A stretch of 64,000 bases of DNA from Cloacimonetes bacterium UBA5210 (lineage in GTDB: Bacteria > Cloacimonadota > Cloacimonadia > Cloacimonadales > Cloacimonadaceae): the NCBI GenBank assembly GCA_002412625.1, contig DHVK01000030.1, positions 1 through 64,000 of the forward strand, given 5' to 3'. Numbering within the stretch: the stretch's first letter is position 1; each line of letters begins with the position of its first letter. This document shows positions 6,218-14,359 of the stretch, one piece after another. The translations under genes were made by a program, and so were the position numbers. The notes under the pieces are model-generated. The model worked only from the letters and a program-made list of their open reading frames with translations, was not told the DNA's origin and ran no database searches.

Positions 6218-8992
6218 CTACACCTCGCTTCTGATCATCTTGCCCGTATCTGCGATCTCAGAGACTTTGACCGGGTCATTAGACAGTGGATCGACATTGA
6301 TCTCGATGTTGGGTTTGTTATCGGAGATGCTCTGGCGCAGGCTGTTGAACTCTTCTCGCACCACAGAAACGATAGTATCCATGATGCTATCCATGCTGCC
6401 TCGTCCTGAAACAGAGCCACCAGCGGCATAATATGAGCCGATGGATTGAGGAATGGGCACTGATGGGATAGGAAGCCCGGCAAAGGCAAGCTTCACCTTT
6501 TCGATGGGAGCGAAGTTGAGGAAGTCAAAGAGGTTCCTGCCCAAGGCTCTTACCCGATCTTTGGCAGTGATATACTCGTCACCTTCGGCTTCAATCAGGA
6601 TACCACCCTCATTATGCGACTTACCGATCAAGAGCCCACCAGTCTCTGCCTTGGGCGGCTCTGTTGCTTGAATTGCAGCTACGTTGGCAAGCCCGGCTCC
6701 GATAGCTGCAGCAGCTGCAGTTATAGCCAATCCTGGTCCCACAATCGGAATACCCGCCATGGCCTTATATGCTGCGGTAGCGGAAGCATAAGTGTCGATC
6801 ATCGCCTGTCCGATTGCCAGTGTCTTCCACATGGCAAATCCCTTCTTGCCGAAGATCTCACTGGTCTTGGCAAGGTCTCGCATGATCTGCTGGGCTCCCT
6901 GCAGGTTACGCATCTCATACTGGTCTCTGATCTGAGCTTTGGCTTTCTCAGACTGGGCAGTGATCTGCTCTTCCGTAAGTCCTGAAGCAAGCAGCTTCTC
7001 TCTGCGTTTGGCATAGTATTCATCAATAGCTCTGAGTTGAGCGTCCCAAGTCTGTCCGGCTAACTCAAGGCTACGCTGTTCGAAGTTGAAACGCATATCA
7101 CTCAGTTCCTGCTGCTGCCTGCGCTCTTCTTCAAGAGTTTTGCGTCTCTCCTCTGTTTCAGCTTCGATCTGCCTGGTTCTGGCTTCAGCAGCCTCGGTTT
7201 CCACTCTAACTGACTCATCGGCGTAGTGATCTCGGATTGACTGCAGTAACTCTTCTGAGGCACCAAGAGCCTGAGCCTTCACAAGCTCTCCATCACGCTG
7301 GATATCGAGTTCTTTCTGCTTCCTAAGCACCGCATCGTCTATTGCCAAGACATCATACTTCTGCTGCAACTGCCGCAATTGTTCCAAGCGTCTCTCTTCC
7401 TCACTGCGTCTGGCATCGGATTGGAATGTGTTAGTCGAACCGGAACTGTCTCCACCACCTAAGCTCATGTCTGGGAGTTCCATCAAAGCCTGGCGATAGG
7501 CAGCAGCGAAGTCATTGAGATCACCTTTCGCATTGTTAAGGTTGTTACGAACGTCTGTTATCTGATCATTCAACCTTGCCTCAGGACTCAGCTTCCAATA
7601 GTCACCGGGACCGCCTTGCAGCATCTCCCTGTCTTGGATAAACTGAGACTGGGTCTCTCTGGAGACCTTCATCAGATCATTGTATTGGACTTGTAGCTCA
7701 GCCACTCTTCTAAGCTGGGTCTGATACCGCTCTCCATAGACTTCCGCTATCTGCTTCTGGATCAATGCTTCGGAAGCACTACGCAGAGCAGCGGCAAGCT
7801 CATTATATGAGGATGTTGCCAGATCGATATTGCCGATGTACTCACCATACTGCTCGTTCATAGTCCGGATGATGTTCTTCATCTCGGTCTTGTCGGATGT
7901 AGCAAGGTTCGTGGCTGATCTTAGTTCCAGCAGTCTGGTGGCAAGGAAGTTGAACTTCTCCGCTTCTATTGTGACTTGGCGGTTACACTCTTTGATCTCA
8001 TCTGTCATTGACTTCTGTGACTCGACCATGACATCGGTCTTGATTGAAGCGGCTGCCAGACCCAGTCCCAAGGCAGACAAGGCACCTACTGTGATGCCGA
8101 TAATCCCTGCTACCGGGTTAATAGCAAGCTGCAGGGCATGATATGCTGCTGTCAAGGCAGTAAGGGCAGTGGTAATGGTAGCGATCACCGGAACTGCAAT
8201 GACAATACCGGTTACGAAGCCCTTCATCACCGGAGACAGGCTGTTGTAGGCATCCATCAGCCAGCCCAAGCCTTGCAAGAGAGGGTTGATCAGCACGGTA
8301 AGCATATCGCCTACCGTCTCCTGAATGTCGCCCCAGGCATTGGCATTCTGCATGCGCAGATCAGACAATGCTTCTGCCGTACCGCCATAGTCCTCACCAA
8401 GCTTCTCTACCAGGTAAGATACTCCCTCGGTCTTGAGCCGGGTATCATCAAGCTCTATACCATAACGACCGAGCATCTGTGTATGACCATTCAAAGCACG
8501 ACCCATGAGATCAAAAGCACTCTCCACGCTCATCCCGGTGGCTTTATTGGCTTCGGTAAAGTCCAAGAGCACCGGAACCAGAGCTTTGATATCGTCTTTA
8601 CTCAGTTTGAAAGTCTGGGACAGCTTTGCCATCAAGGGCAGCATCTGCTCATCTCCGAAGTTAGTCACAGATTGCATTGAAGAAGCAAAGCGAGCCATCT
8701 CGGCAGCACCGTCACCAAAGGCAATGGTAGCCAAGGTCATAGCCTGTCTTTGCACCAGAGATGCATCAAGCAAGCTGTTCATGGATCGCACCAAACCACC
8801 CACTGCAGCGATGACTCCATCAACTGCGATCTTCACGTCACGAATGGTAGCCAGAGCCTGTTCTGCCGATATCTTTACCGCAGCAGGCTTCTCCACCACA
8901 GACTGGGTGGACTCCGCCTCCTGCTTGACTTCGGCAAGTTTTACATTGGCATCGTCAGTGACGAGGATGAGTTTGAATGTTAGGTCTGGCAT
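6218..8992 (-). CDS. Tape measure protein
   Basis: At 924 aa this is the longest late gene product, as expected for the protein that sets tail length. Residues about 55-260 carry the typical TMP core (TIAFGDGAAEMARFASSM, MGRALNGHTQMLGRYG). Hydrophobic segments lie around 255-320 (FVTGIVIAVPVIATITTAL and an Ala/Gly-rich stretch). Long charged coiled-coil segments run from about 520 to 700 (EEERRLEQLRQLQQK, EAETEERRKTLEEERRQQQ). Hydrophobic Ala/Gly-rich segments follow at about 730-770. It follows a pair of DNA methylases and a membrane-protein gene, an unusual interruption of the usual chaperone-to-tape-measure order. Confidence 0.85.
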   Translation of the reverse strand: MPDLTFKLILVTDDANVKLAEVKQEAESTQSVVEKPAAVKISAEQALATIRDVKIAVDGVIAAVGGLVRSMNSLLDASLVQRQAMTLATIAFGDGAAEMARFASSMQSVTNFGDEQMLPLMAKLSQTFKLSKDDIKALVPVLLDFTEANKATGMSVESAFDLMGRALNGHTQMLGRYGIELDDTRLKTEGVSYLVEKLGEDYGGTAEALSDLRMQNANAWGDIQETVGDMLTVLINPLLQGLGWLMDAYNSLSPVMKGFVTGIVIAVPVIATITTALTALTAAYHALQLAINPVAGIIGITVGALSALGLGLAAASIKTDVMVESQKSMTDEIKECNRQVTIEAEKFNFLATRLLELRSATNLATSDKTEMKNIIRTMNEQYGEYIGNIDLATSSYNELAAALRSASEALIQKQIAEVYGERYQTQLRRVAELQVQYNDLMKVSRETQSQFIQDREMLQGGPGDYWKLSPEARLNDQITDVRNNLNNAKGDLNDFAAAYRQALMELPDMSLGGGDSSGSTNTFQSDARRSEEERRLEQLRQLQQKYDVLAIDDAVLRKQKELDIQRDGELVKAQALGASEELLQSIRDHYADESVRVETEAAEARTRQIEAETEERRKTLEEERRQQQELSDMRFNFEQRSLELAGQTWDAQLRAIDEYYAKRREKLLASGLTEEQITAQSEKAKAQIRDQYEMRNLQGAQQIMRDLAKTSEIFGKKGFAMWKTLAIGQAMIDTYASATAAYKAMAGIPIVGPGLAITAAAAAIGAGLANVAAIQATEPPKAETGGLLIGKSHNEGGILIEAEGDEYITAKDRVRALGRNLFDFLNFAPIEKVKLAFAGLPIPSVPIPQSIGSYYAAGGSVSGRGSMDSIMDTIVSVVREEFNSLRQSISDNKPNIEINVDPLSNDPVKVSEIADTGKMIRSEV

Positions 8993-8993
8993 T

Positions 8994-9022
8994 TTGATTG
9001 ACTGTAATCCAGTCTTTAGAAT
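8994..9022 (+). promoter_or_regulatory. Promoter for the small membrane-protein gene
   Basis: TTGATT (8994-8999), a 17-bp spacer and TAGAAT (9017-9022) stand just before a plus-strand gene at 9043. It is embedded at the start of the tape measure gene on the other strand. Confidence 0.55.
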
Positions 9023-9042
9023 AGTGATTCAGGGAGAAAATT

Positions 9043-9330
9043 ATGACAGGACTACTAACTTTAACGGGATTAGGTTTAAATGTGATCGGATCACTTGTTT
9101 TGATCGGCTCAAACAGAGAACTAATTCTATCGATCATCAATTCATTCAAGCGAATAGAAAACAATATGACAATTGACAAAATGGGTGATGATGAATGGTT
9201 CCCAAATGGCTGGGAACGTGACTTTGAGCACATTGTTAAGAAAAGCACCGGTAGCAATCGTTTCGCCTTTATTGCTCTTACAATTGGGTTCTCACTACAA
9301 TTCATAACTACAGCCATGAATGTTCTTTAG
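9043..9330 (+). CDS. Small two-helix membrane protein (moron candidate)
   Basis: The 95-aa protein has hydrophobic segments at residues 2-21 (LLTLTGLGLNVIGSLVLIG) and 74-95 (FAFIALTIGFSLQFITTA), linked by a charged about 50-residue loop. The ATG at 9043 follows AGGGAGAAAATT, and there is a sigma70-like promoter at 8994-9022. It lies on the strand opposite to every structural gene, between the second methylase (its end overlaps by 4 bp) and the tape measure. A lone promoter and membrane location fit a lysogenically expressed exclusion or immunity protein, but no family was recognised. The minus-strand ORF over the same bases lacks such signals. Confidence 0.6.
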   Translation: MTGLLTLTGLGLNVIGSLVLIGSNRELILSIINSFKRIENNMTIDKMGDDEWFPNGWERDFEHIVKKSTGSNRFAFIALTIGFSLQFITTAMNVL

Positions 9331-10103
9331 TAATTCCTAATCAACAGCTCTGTCTCGGTCTGGAAAGCACCGGAGACGGTGTACTGCGCTTCGACTTCAT
9401 CAATGGTGAAGCCTTGGTATAGCGTACGGATGTAAGGGTCGTTATTGTAGGATAAGAGGAACTTCCCTTTGATGTTCTTCAGTGCGGCTGCAAGCTCTTC
9501 ATGCTTGGTAAATGCGTCTGCATCTTCTCTGTCGTATAAATGCTCCTTGGTGTAATAGGGTGGGTCAAGGTAGAAGAAAGTACTAGGCGTGTCGAAGCGG
9601 GCGATGATCTTCTCAAAGTCCTGCTTTTCGATGATTACCTGCTGTAGCCTTTCTGAGGCTGCTTTCACTTTCTCCAGATTACGCAGTGGCATGTATTTGT
9701 AGCCCTGCATGATGCAGAAGTTCTTTGACCGGGAGCCGTAACTGCAGGACAACTGGAAGTAGAAGCGGATGGCTCGTTCCAATTCGGTTTTGGGTGGGTG
9801 TTGTGCGAACGTGTCGAACATCTCCCTTGATACCAAGTACTGGTTCAACTCGGTCACAAACGCTTCAGGGTGCTGCTTTATGTACTTCCAGAAGTTCACC
9901 AGATCACCATTGATATCGTTATAGACTTCCGTATATCTGCTCTTGGGTCCGATCTGCCAATCTTCCTTATCGGGGCTCTTGCCGAATAGTATCCAGGCAG
10001 CACCACCAAAGACTTCACAGTAGATGTCATGCTTCGGGATGAGCGGTAGTATCTTCTTGCGGAGGAGACGCTTGCCACCAACCCAGGAGATAATGCTGTT
10101 CAC
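9327..10103 (-). CDS. Dam-type adenine-N6 DNA methyltransferase (second)
   Basis: This 258-aa protein belongs to the D12/Dam class, which transfers methyl from S-adenosylmethionine to adenine N6. Visible motifs are SWVGGKRLLRK at the N-terminus, CEVFGGAAWILF (AdoMet-binding motif I, residues 29-40), YNDINGDLVN and the catalytic FYLDPPYY (DPPY at 180-183). Its start overlaps the stop of the first methylase by 4 bp. It is paralogous to that gene but clearly diverged. Phage solo Dam enzymes usually protect DNA from host restriction or tune regulation. The target is not predictable; there is no partner nuclease. Confidence 0.9.
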   Translation of the reverse strand: MNSIISWVGGKRLLRKKILPLIPKHDIYCEVFGGAAWILFGKSPDKEDWQIGPKSRYTEVYNDINGDLVNFWKYIKQHPEAFVTELNQYLVSREMFDTFAQHPPKTELERAIRFYFQLSCSYGSRSKNFCIMQGYKYMPLRNLEKVKAASERLQQVIIEKQDFEKIIARFDTPSTFFYLDPPYYTKEHLYDREDADAFTKHEELAAALKNIKGKFLLSYNNDPYIRTLYQGFTIDEVEAQYTVSGAFQTETELLIRNY

Positions 10104-10915
10104 GATATCCCCCTGATTTCTCTGGTTGTAGCTTTCTGTTTGGGTGTATCTTGGTCGGCTTCTACAAGATCGAAGTTGGCGATGATCACTTCCGCAAACT
10201 CGCTCTTACCCTCTTTGCGGTTGATGCCCTTGGTTCTGGTGACGTGCTTGATATCATAACCCTTGTAAAGCTTGAGAACATCCGGGTTATCATCATAGGA
10301 GAGGATGAACCTGCCCTTGATACTCTTGAGGATGTCTCGGAGGGTTTCATGGCTGAACTGCTTGGAGTTCTCATAGGTATAGCCCAGCATGTAGGGTGGA
10401 TCGCAATAGAAGAAGTTGCTCTTGGTGTCATACTTCTCGATCACCTTCTCATAGGAGAGGTTCTCGATGATCACCATATCGAGACGCTTGTGCAGCTCTT
10501 TGATGCGTTCCAGCCTGTTATACATACTGGAGGTGCCACGCTTCTGAGAGGTACCGAAGCTGTCACCTTTTGAGCCAAAGCTTCGGGTGATCAGGAACAT
10601 GAACCTGGCAGCCCGCTGTATCTCGGTTAAGCCTTCCTGCTTGAAGATATCGCCAAAGAGCTTACGGCTGGCAACTAACCAGTCTAACTCTTTGATCAGC
10701 TCATCGGGATGATACTTCACCTGCAGGAAGAGATTCACCAGACGGTAATCGAGATCGTTATAAACCTCCAGATCACCCCATCGGTCTTTGAAAAGCAGCA
10801 TCCAGGCTGCTCCTCCGAAGGGCTCGATGTATCCGGTTATGTCCTTGGGAACGTATTGTGATATGGTTTTTCGGAGGAGGCGTTTACCTCCGATCCAGCC
10901 GATTAAAGCGTCCAT
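10100..10915 (-). CDS. Dam-type adenine-N6 DNA methyltransferase (first)
   Basis: The 271-aa protein has the same layout as its downstream neighbour: GWIGGKRLLRK, IEPFGGAAWMLLF (residues 30-42), VYNDLDYRLVN and FFYCDPPYML (DPPY at 172-175). A 30-residue C-terminal tail (DQDTPKQKATTREIRGIS) is not in the paralogue. I start it at ATG 10915, whose TGATG overlaps the stop of the small ORF upstream; the preceding TTG would add one residue. Two adjacent diverged Dam enzymes suggest either an old duplication with different targets or stacked protection against several restriction systems. Confidence 0.9.
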   Translation of the reverse strand: MDALIGWIGGKRLLRKTISQYVPKDITGYIEPFGGAAWMLLFKDRWGDLEVYNDLDYRLVNLFLQVKYHPDELIKELDWLVASRKLFGDIFKQEGLTEIQRAARFMFLITRSFGSKGDSFGTSQKRGTSSMYNRLERIKELHKRLDMVIIENLSYEKVIEKYDTKSNFFYCDPPYMLGYTYENSKQFSHETLRDILKSIKGRFILSYDDNPDVLKLYKGYDIKHVTRTKGINRKEGKSEFAEVIIANFDLVEADQDTPKQKATTREIRGIS

Positions 10916-11019
10916 CAAATGTCTCCTTTAGGGTCAGCAAGGCAGAGCCGCAAGTATAGCTCCGGCAATGTGAGCTTGTCGAAATCCTCGTTTGTGAATC
11001 CGAGCTTTCTGAGTATCAT
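10915..11019 (-). CDS. 34-aa ORF overlapping the tail chaperone gene
   Basis: A 34-aa ORF (begins MILRKLGFTNEDFDKL, ends LRLCLADPKGDI) starts in an ATGA overlap with the stop of the 131-aa gene, in its -1 frame, and ends in a TGATG overlap with the first methylase. In many long-tailed phages the gene before the tape measure is a tail assembly chaperone whose longer form is made by frameshifting into exactly such an overlapping frame. I see no canonical slippery heptamer, so reinitiation at the ATGA is equally likely. Confidence 0.5.
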   Translation of the reverse strand: MILRKLGFTNEDFDKLTLPELYLRLCLADPKGDI

Positions 11020-11366
11020 TTCGAACCTCTCGTAGGGGTAGCGGGATTGGATTGTACCGCTAATCCGAAACTCCCGAGCCAACTTTTGAACCTGTCTTTG
11101 TTGGCTCTGATATAGACGAAAAAAGCGGAGATATGCTCCAGTGCTTCCACAGCGTCCATATTGTCCGGGTCCCGGTTCGATATGATTCGAATAAGCTCTT
11201 TGTCAGCTTCCGATTCACTGATCAGTTCAAGCAGTTCCACCTCAGAGACCTTGGTCACCTTACCGGAGAGGAAGTCCTCAAGCTTGGCTTTCAAGGTCTT
11301 GTTCGAGATCGTGAGGCAGAGTATTTGCCGCAGTTGGCTATAGCTGAGTGTTACTTCTCGCTTCAT
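11016..11366 (-). CDS. Putative tail assembly chaperone
   Basis: The protein is 116 aa from the preferred ATG at 11366, which has an AAAGGATTG ribosome site; an upstream start would give 131 aa. It is helical, charged and soluble, starting MKREVTLSYSQLRQ. It lies between the tail tube and the tape measure, as tail chaperones do, and has an overlapping small ORF at its end that resembles the G/GT arrangement. The assignment rests on size, composition and order only. Confidence 0.45.
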   Translation of the reverse strand: MKREVTLSYSQLRQILCLTISNKTLKAKLEDFLSGKVTKVSEVELLELISESEADKELIRIISNRDPDNMDAVEALEHISAFFVYIRANKDRFKSWLGSFGLAVQSNPATPTRGSK

Positions 11367-11382
11367 AGATTTCAATCCTTTC

Positions 11383-11583
11383 TTAGTTTCCCCAGAACAT
11401 CTTGATGGCAACGCCCATCAGCATGAAGAATTGGGTAGTGGAGACGGTTAGAAGCAGCTTCATATTCGTCTCCACTCTCGCCATTCTGGTCACCAATGAG
11501 TTGTTGCTGTTTCCGTTGCCGTAGATCTCGGTCTGGAGATTGTCTATCTTCTTCATTACGTCTGGCTTACATTGGCAATCCAT
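11383..11583 (-). CDS. Small membrane-anchored protein, XhlA-like
   Basis: The 66-aa protein has a charged, coiled-coil-like first part (VMKKIDNLQTEIYGNGNSNN) and one C-terminal membrane helix (LLTVSTTQFFMLMGVAIKMFWG). This is the layout of XhlA-type hemolysin/holin helpers in phage lysis cassettes. It starts at ATG 11583 and lies in the tail region, away from the lysozyme gene. Lysis helper or tail-associated membrane factor is inference. Confidence 0.5.
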   Translation of the reverse strand: MDCQCKPDVMKKIDNLQTEIYGNGNSNNSLVTRMARVETNMKLLLTVSTTQFFMLMGVAIKMFWGN

Positions 11584-11625
11584 GTTCTGTCCTTTGTTTA
11601 GCAGTTATTGGTTTATAGTTTTCTT

Positions 11626-12168
11626 TTAAGTGCCCGGAGGGATGTCCTTGAAGACAAAGACCTTTCCTGATGTGTTTCCGGCAAACTCGGTGGATACTAC
11701 TACGCTGAAGAGGCCATCGGCTTCGCCTGACCAGTCCACTGTCCAGCGCAGTCCATTGAAGATCGCTACCCGGTCTAAGCTCTTGGAAGCCGCTACAATT
11801 GTCATGTTTTTACCCATGAAGGCAGAGCTTTCGAGATAGTTCTTCTGACGGTTGGATAAGCCCGAAATAGTGAGTTCCACTGTACTGGTTCTTTTACCCG
11901 GCAGAGTATAGTTACGGGTCTTGAGCTTGGTGATCTTGGAGTCGGCCTTACCCGGTTTCTCGGCAAGCTCGCCCAGCATGTCAAAGCTGCTGTTCAGTTC
12001 ATCTTTAATGGAACTTTGAGTGTTATAGATCGAAGCAATTTCGGAATCGGAGTAAGACCCAAAACCAAAATAGACATTGTCGGCTATGAACACATCCACC
12101 AAAGCATTGAACAGCATATCCGACTCCGTCATTGGAGTCGGATATGTTGGTTGGGAGATAGCAGGCAT
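11626..12168 (-). CDS. Major tail tube-like protein
   Basis: The 180-aa protein is rich in predicted beta strands and has a typical tube-protein pattern: an N-terminal variable arm, then RNYTLPGKRTSTVELTISGL and a C-terminal GLFSVVVSTEFAGNTSGKVFVF. It starts in a TGATG overlap with the holin-like gene and precedes the tail chaperone and tape measure genes. No tail sheath gene precedes it, which points to a non-contractile tail. Family membership inferred from size, strand pattern and order. Confidence 0.55.
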   Translation of the reverse strand: MPAISQPTYPTPMTESDMLFNALVDVFIADNVYFGFGSYSDSEIASIYNTQSSIKDELNSSFDMLGELAEKPGKADSKITKLKTRNYTLPGKRTSTVELTISGLSNRQKNYLESSAFMGKNMTIVAASKSLDRVAIFNGLRWTVDWSGEADGLFSVVVSTEFAGNTSGKVFVFKDIPPGT

Positions 12169-12518
12169 CAGAATACTCCCTTGATGGCTTTACCGATACT
12201 AAAGAGCCACTTACGGTTATGGAACACGTATTCTACGGCTCCCCCGATAGTGCCGAATACCTTCATAACAAGGGTGGTCTGCTTATCGGGAAGGCTTCTG
12301 GTGGCTCGCTCGACTGCCAACTGCTTCTTGGCATAGTCATCGAGTTCGCGGGTAGCAGGGTTGATCTTGATATCCTGGATGATGTCCAAGATAATGGCAA
12401 GGGCTGCATTGATCTTGGTCTTATCCAAGGTCTTACCCGTCATGCGGAAGATGATCCAGACGATCAGGGTGGTTATCAGTCCCAGGATAAAGGCTTGGTT
12501 GGCGATGATGAAGTCCAT
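12168..12518 (-). CDS. Holin-like membrane protein
   Basis: The 116-aa protein begins with a single membrane helix (residues 5-25, ANQAFILGLITTLIVWIIF). An amphipathic charged helix follows, then a C-terminal part with a second weakly hydrophobic stretch (VMKVFGTIGGAVEYVF). Size and layout fit a phage holin, which lets the lysozyme reach the wall. It starts at ATG 12518 behind AAGGAGAATCA. It lies between capsid and tail tube genes, 4.5 kb from the lysozyme gene; lysis genes are normally adjacent, so confidence is moderate. Confidence 0.5.
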   Translation of the reverse strand: MDFIIANQAFILGLITTLIVWIIFRMTGKTLDKTKINAALAIILDIIQDIKINPATRELDDYAKKQLAVERATRSLPDKQTTLVMKVFGTIGGAVEYVFHNRKWLFSIGKAIKGVF

Positions 12519-12541
12519 TGATTCTCCTTATCTCTTATTGC

Positions 12542-14284
12542 TTAAGTGGTTAGTTTGAAGACTTTGACGAAGCCGTCGATATAGGTGATGCCGGGACGGA
12601 TACGGATGTACCAGTGGTACTTCCAGTCCGAACCATGATGCTCGACCTTCAACTCTGCGTCGGTTCGATAGCCGATGATGATGAACTTGGGCAGACCGCC
12701 GATGATATACTCATCAGGCATGAGACGGGCTTTGATGGGAATACCCGCAAAAGAAACGTTGCCACCTTCGAGCAGCAGGCGATCTCCGGCATTGGTCTCA
12801 CGCTTGGCAAGCTCTGCCCTGATACGGATCAGGTCTTTGTGACTGACATAGAACTTGAAGCTTTCCTGCTCCTCGAGCATCTCATCGGAGAATGCCAGTA
12901 GAGCTGCTTCAAAGCGCTTTGCCCAGTCGGTATAGGTGGCTTTGGAGAGGTTGGTTACCTTGGTAGCGGCAGTGGCAAGCTTGATGATACCATCCAAAGC
13001 CTTGAGCTTGGCAGTAGCAGATACTCTGTCACCTCGGAAGAGCAAGAGACGGATCGCCTTCTCGGTCTTCTTGGCGATATGGTTCTCCACATAAGCTCCG
13101 AAGGCATCTTCACCGTACTTGTCTTTGTAGAACTCGACCACGTCTCTGCCTAAGGTGAACTCGGCATTGAGGATACCGGAGGGGATGGAGATGTCTCCTG
13201 TTCCTACGTCCTGAGCCGTAAGAGCGCCATCGAGCTTGTTCTTGAAGACCAGATCATCCACCAGTCCGATATCAAGTAGCTCGTCTTTGAGCAGTGGTAC
13301 GATGGTGATATCCGAGAAGGTGTCACCCGGCTGCGACCCGATCACTTCGTCAATGAAGAGCGAAGTGGTATTGGGATTGAGGATGTTCATCGACTTGCCG
13401 GAGTCCACATTGGCGATGCCTTTGTAGATCTCACGATGCGAAGCCTTGACCACGATCTTGTTCCCATCGATGGTAAGCTCTTTGTCCACATTGGACTGGC
13501 TGCCATCCGGCTCTCCGGGTATGGACTTGGAGATGGCTTTGCTCATGGTGACTGACAGTTCTTTGAGGCTCTTCTCGATGCTTTTCACTGCATCGGTAAC
13601 GGTTGCCGAACCGCTGTTCTTCTCCAACTCTGTGATCTTCTCGGTAATGGCTGTGATGCCCTTTTGAAGTTCACTGTTGTTATTGTGCTCAGCCACTTTA
13701 CGTAAGCTGTTGAGCTCATTCTTGATCTCGGTTAGGCTGGCTTCGGTACCGCTGTAGTCATCGGCTCTGCCATAGATGGAAACACCATTGAACTCGCCTT
13801 TCTCGACCTTCTGCCAGAGCTCACTCTGGAGGTTCTCGCACTTGAGGACTTGCACCCAAGAGCCGACTTTCGCATCGGGGAAATGCTCACGGTCACTGGT
13901 CTTGAGTAGGTAGTTCTCCACTACAGTGAACTCCGGTACGGGCTGCATGTTGTGGTTCACATCGCACTTGCCGACTAAGCCGTGCTTGGCGAAGTGATCA
14001 CAGGACTTCTGAATCTCTTCCCGGGTGTAGTAGTCACCTTGGGAATCGTGGATGTTAGGCTCCATCAGAGTTACATAAAGCCGTCCCTGAGTGCCCGATG
14101 TTTCACTCTTGAACTTGGTGGAGTTTATCTTGTGTTCAAAGCTCCGTCCGGAAGCATTCTTGACCACAAAGCCTTTCTGGTTAGCCGGGTTCATCTCGTC
14201 AAAGAGGAGCGAGACTAACTCGACTTCCACATTACGCAGTTCGCCCTTCTTGACGATCCTGCTTTTAGTTCCGAAGATATTCAC
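12542..14284 (-). CDS. Fused prohead protease (XkdF-like), scaffold and major capsid
   Basis: The 580-aa product starts at GTG 14284 behind a strong AGGAGG. Residues 65-180 look like an XkdF-type serine prohead protease, with His111 in CDVNHNMQPV and Ser169 in FNGVSIYGRA as likely catalytic residues. Residues about 185-260 are coiled coil, as in a scaffold or delta domain. Residues about 265-580 read as a major capsid protein (EFTLGRDVVEFYKDKYG, HIAKKTEKAIRLLLFRG, RPGITYIDGFVKVF). Protease, scaffold and shell are usually two or three genes; a single fusion would release the mature capsid by self-cleavage in the linker. It sits directly behind the portal gene. No frameshift or stop interrupts it. 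Confidence 0.7.
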   Translation of the reverse strand: MNIFGTKSRIVKKGELRNVEVELVSLLFDEMNPANQKGFVVKNASGRSFEHKINSTKFKSETSGTQGRLYVTLMEPNIHDSQGDYYTREEIQKSCDHFAKHGLVGKCDVNHNMQPVPEFTVVENYLLKTSDREHFPDAKVGSWVQVLKCENLQSELWQKVEKGEFNGVSIYGRADDYSGTEASLTEIKNELNSLRKVAEHNNNSELQKGITAITEKITELEKNSGSATVTDAVKSIEKSLKELSVTMSKAISKSIPGEPDGSQSNVDKELTIDGNKIVVKASHREIYKGIANVDSGKSMNILNPNTTSLFIDEVIGSQPGDTFSDITIVPLLKDELLDIGLVDDLVFKNKLDGALTAQDVGTGDISIPSGILNAEFTLGRDVVEFYKDKYGEDAFGAYVENHIAKKTEKAIRLLLFRGDRVSATAKLKALDGIIKLATAATKVTNLSKATYTDWAKRFEAALLAFSDEMLEEQESFKFYVSHKDLIRIRAELAKRETNAGDRLLLEGGNVSFAGIPIKARLMPDEYIIGGLPKFIIIGYRTDAELKVEHHGSDWKYHWYIRIRPGITYIDGFVKVFKLTT

Positions 14285-14359
14285 TGTACCTCCTTAGGGT
14301 TAGTGATAGGTTGTTGATTGCTGATTTGCTGTTTGAAATCTCGCATTTTATGACTCCTG

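Noticed and set aside
8955..9317. Minus-strand 120-aa ORF opposite the small membrane-protein gene
   Set aside because: It overlaps the start of the tape measure gene and has no ribosome site; the plus-strand gene has promoter, ribosome site and membrane helices.
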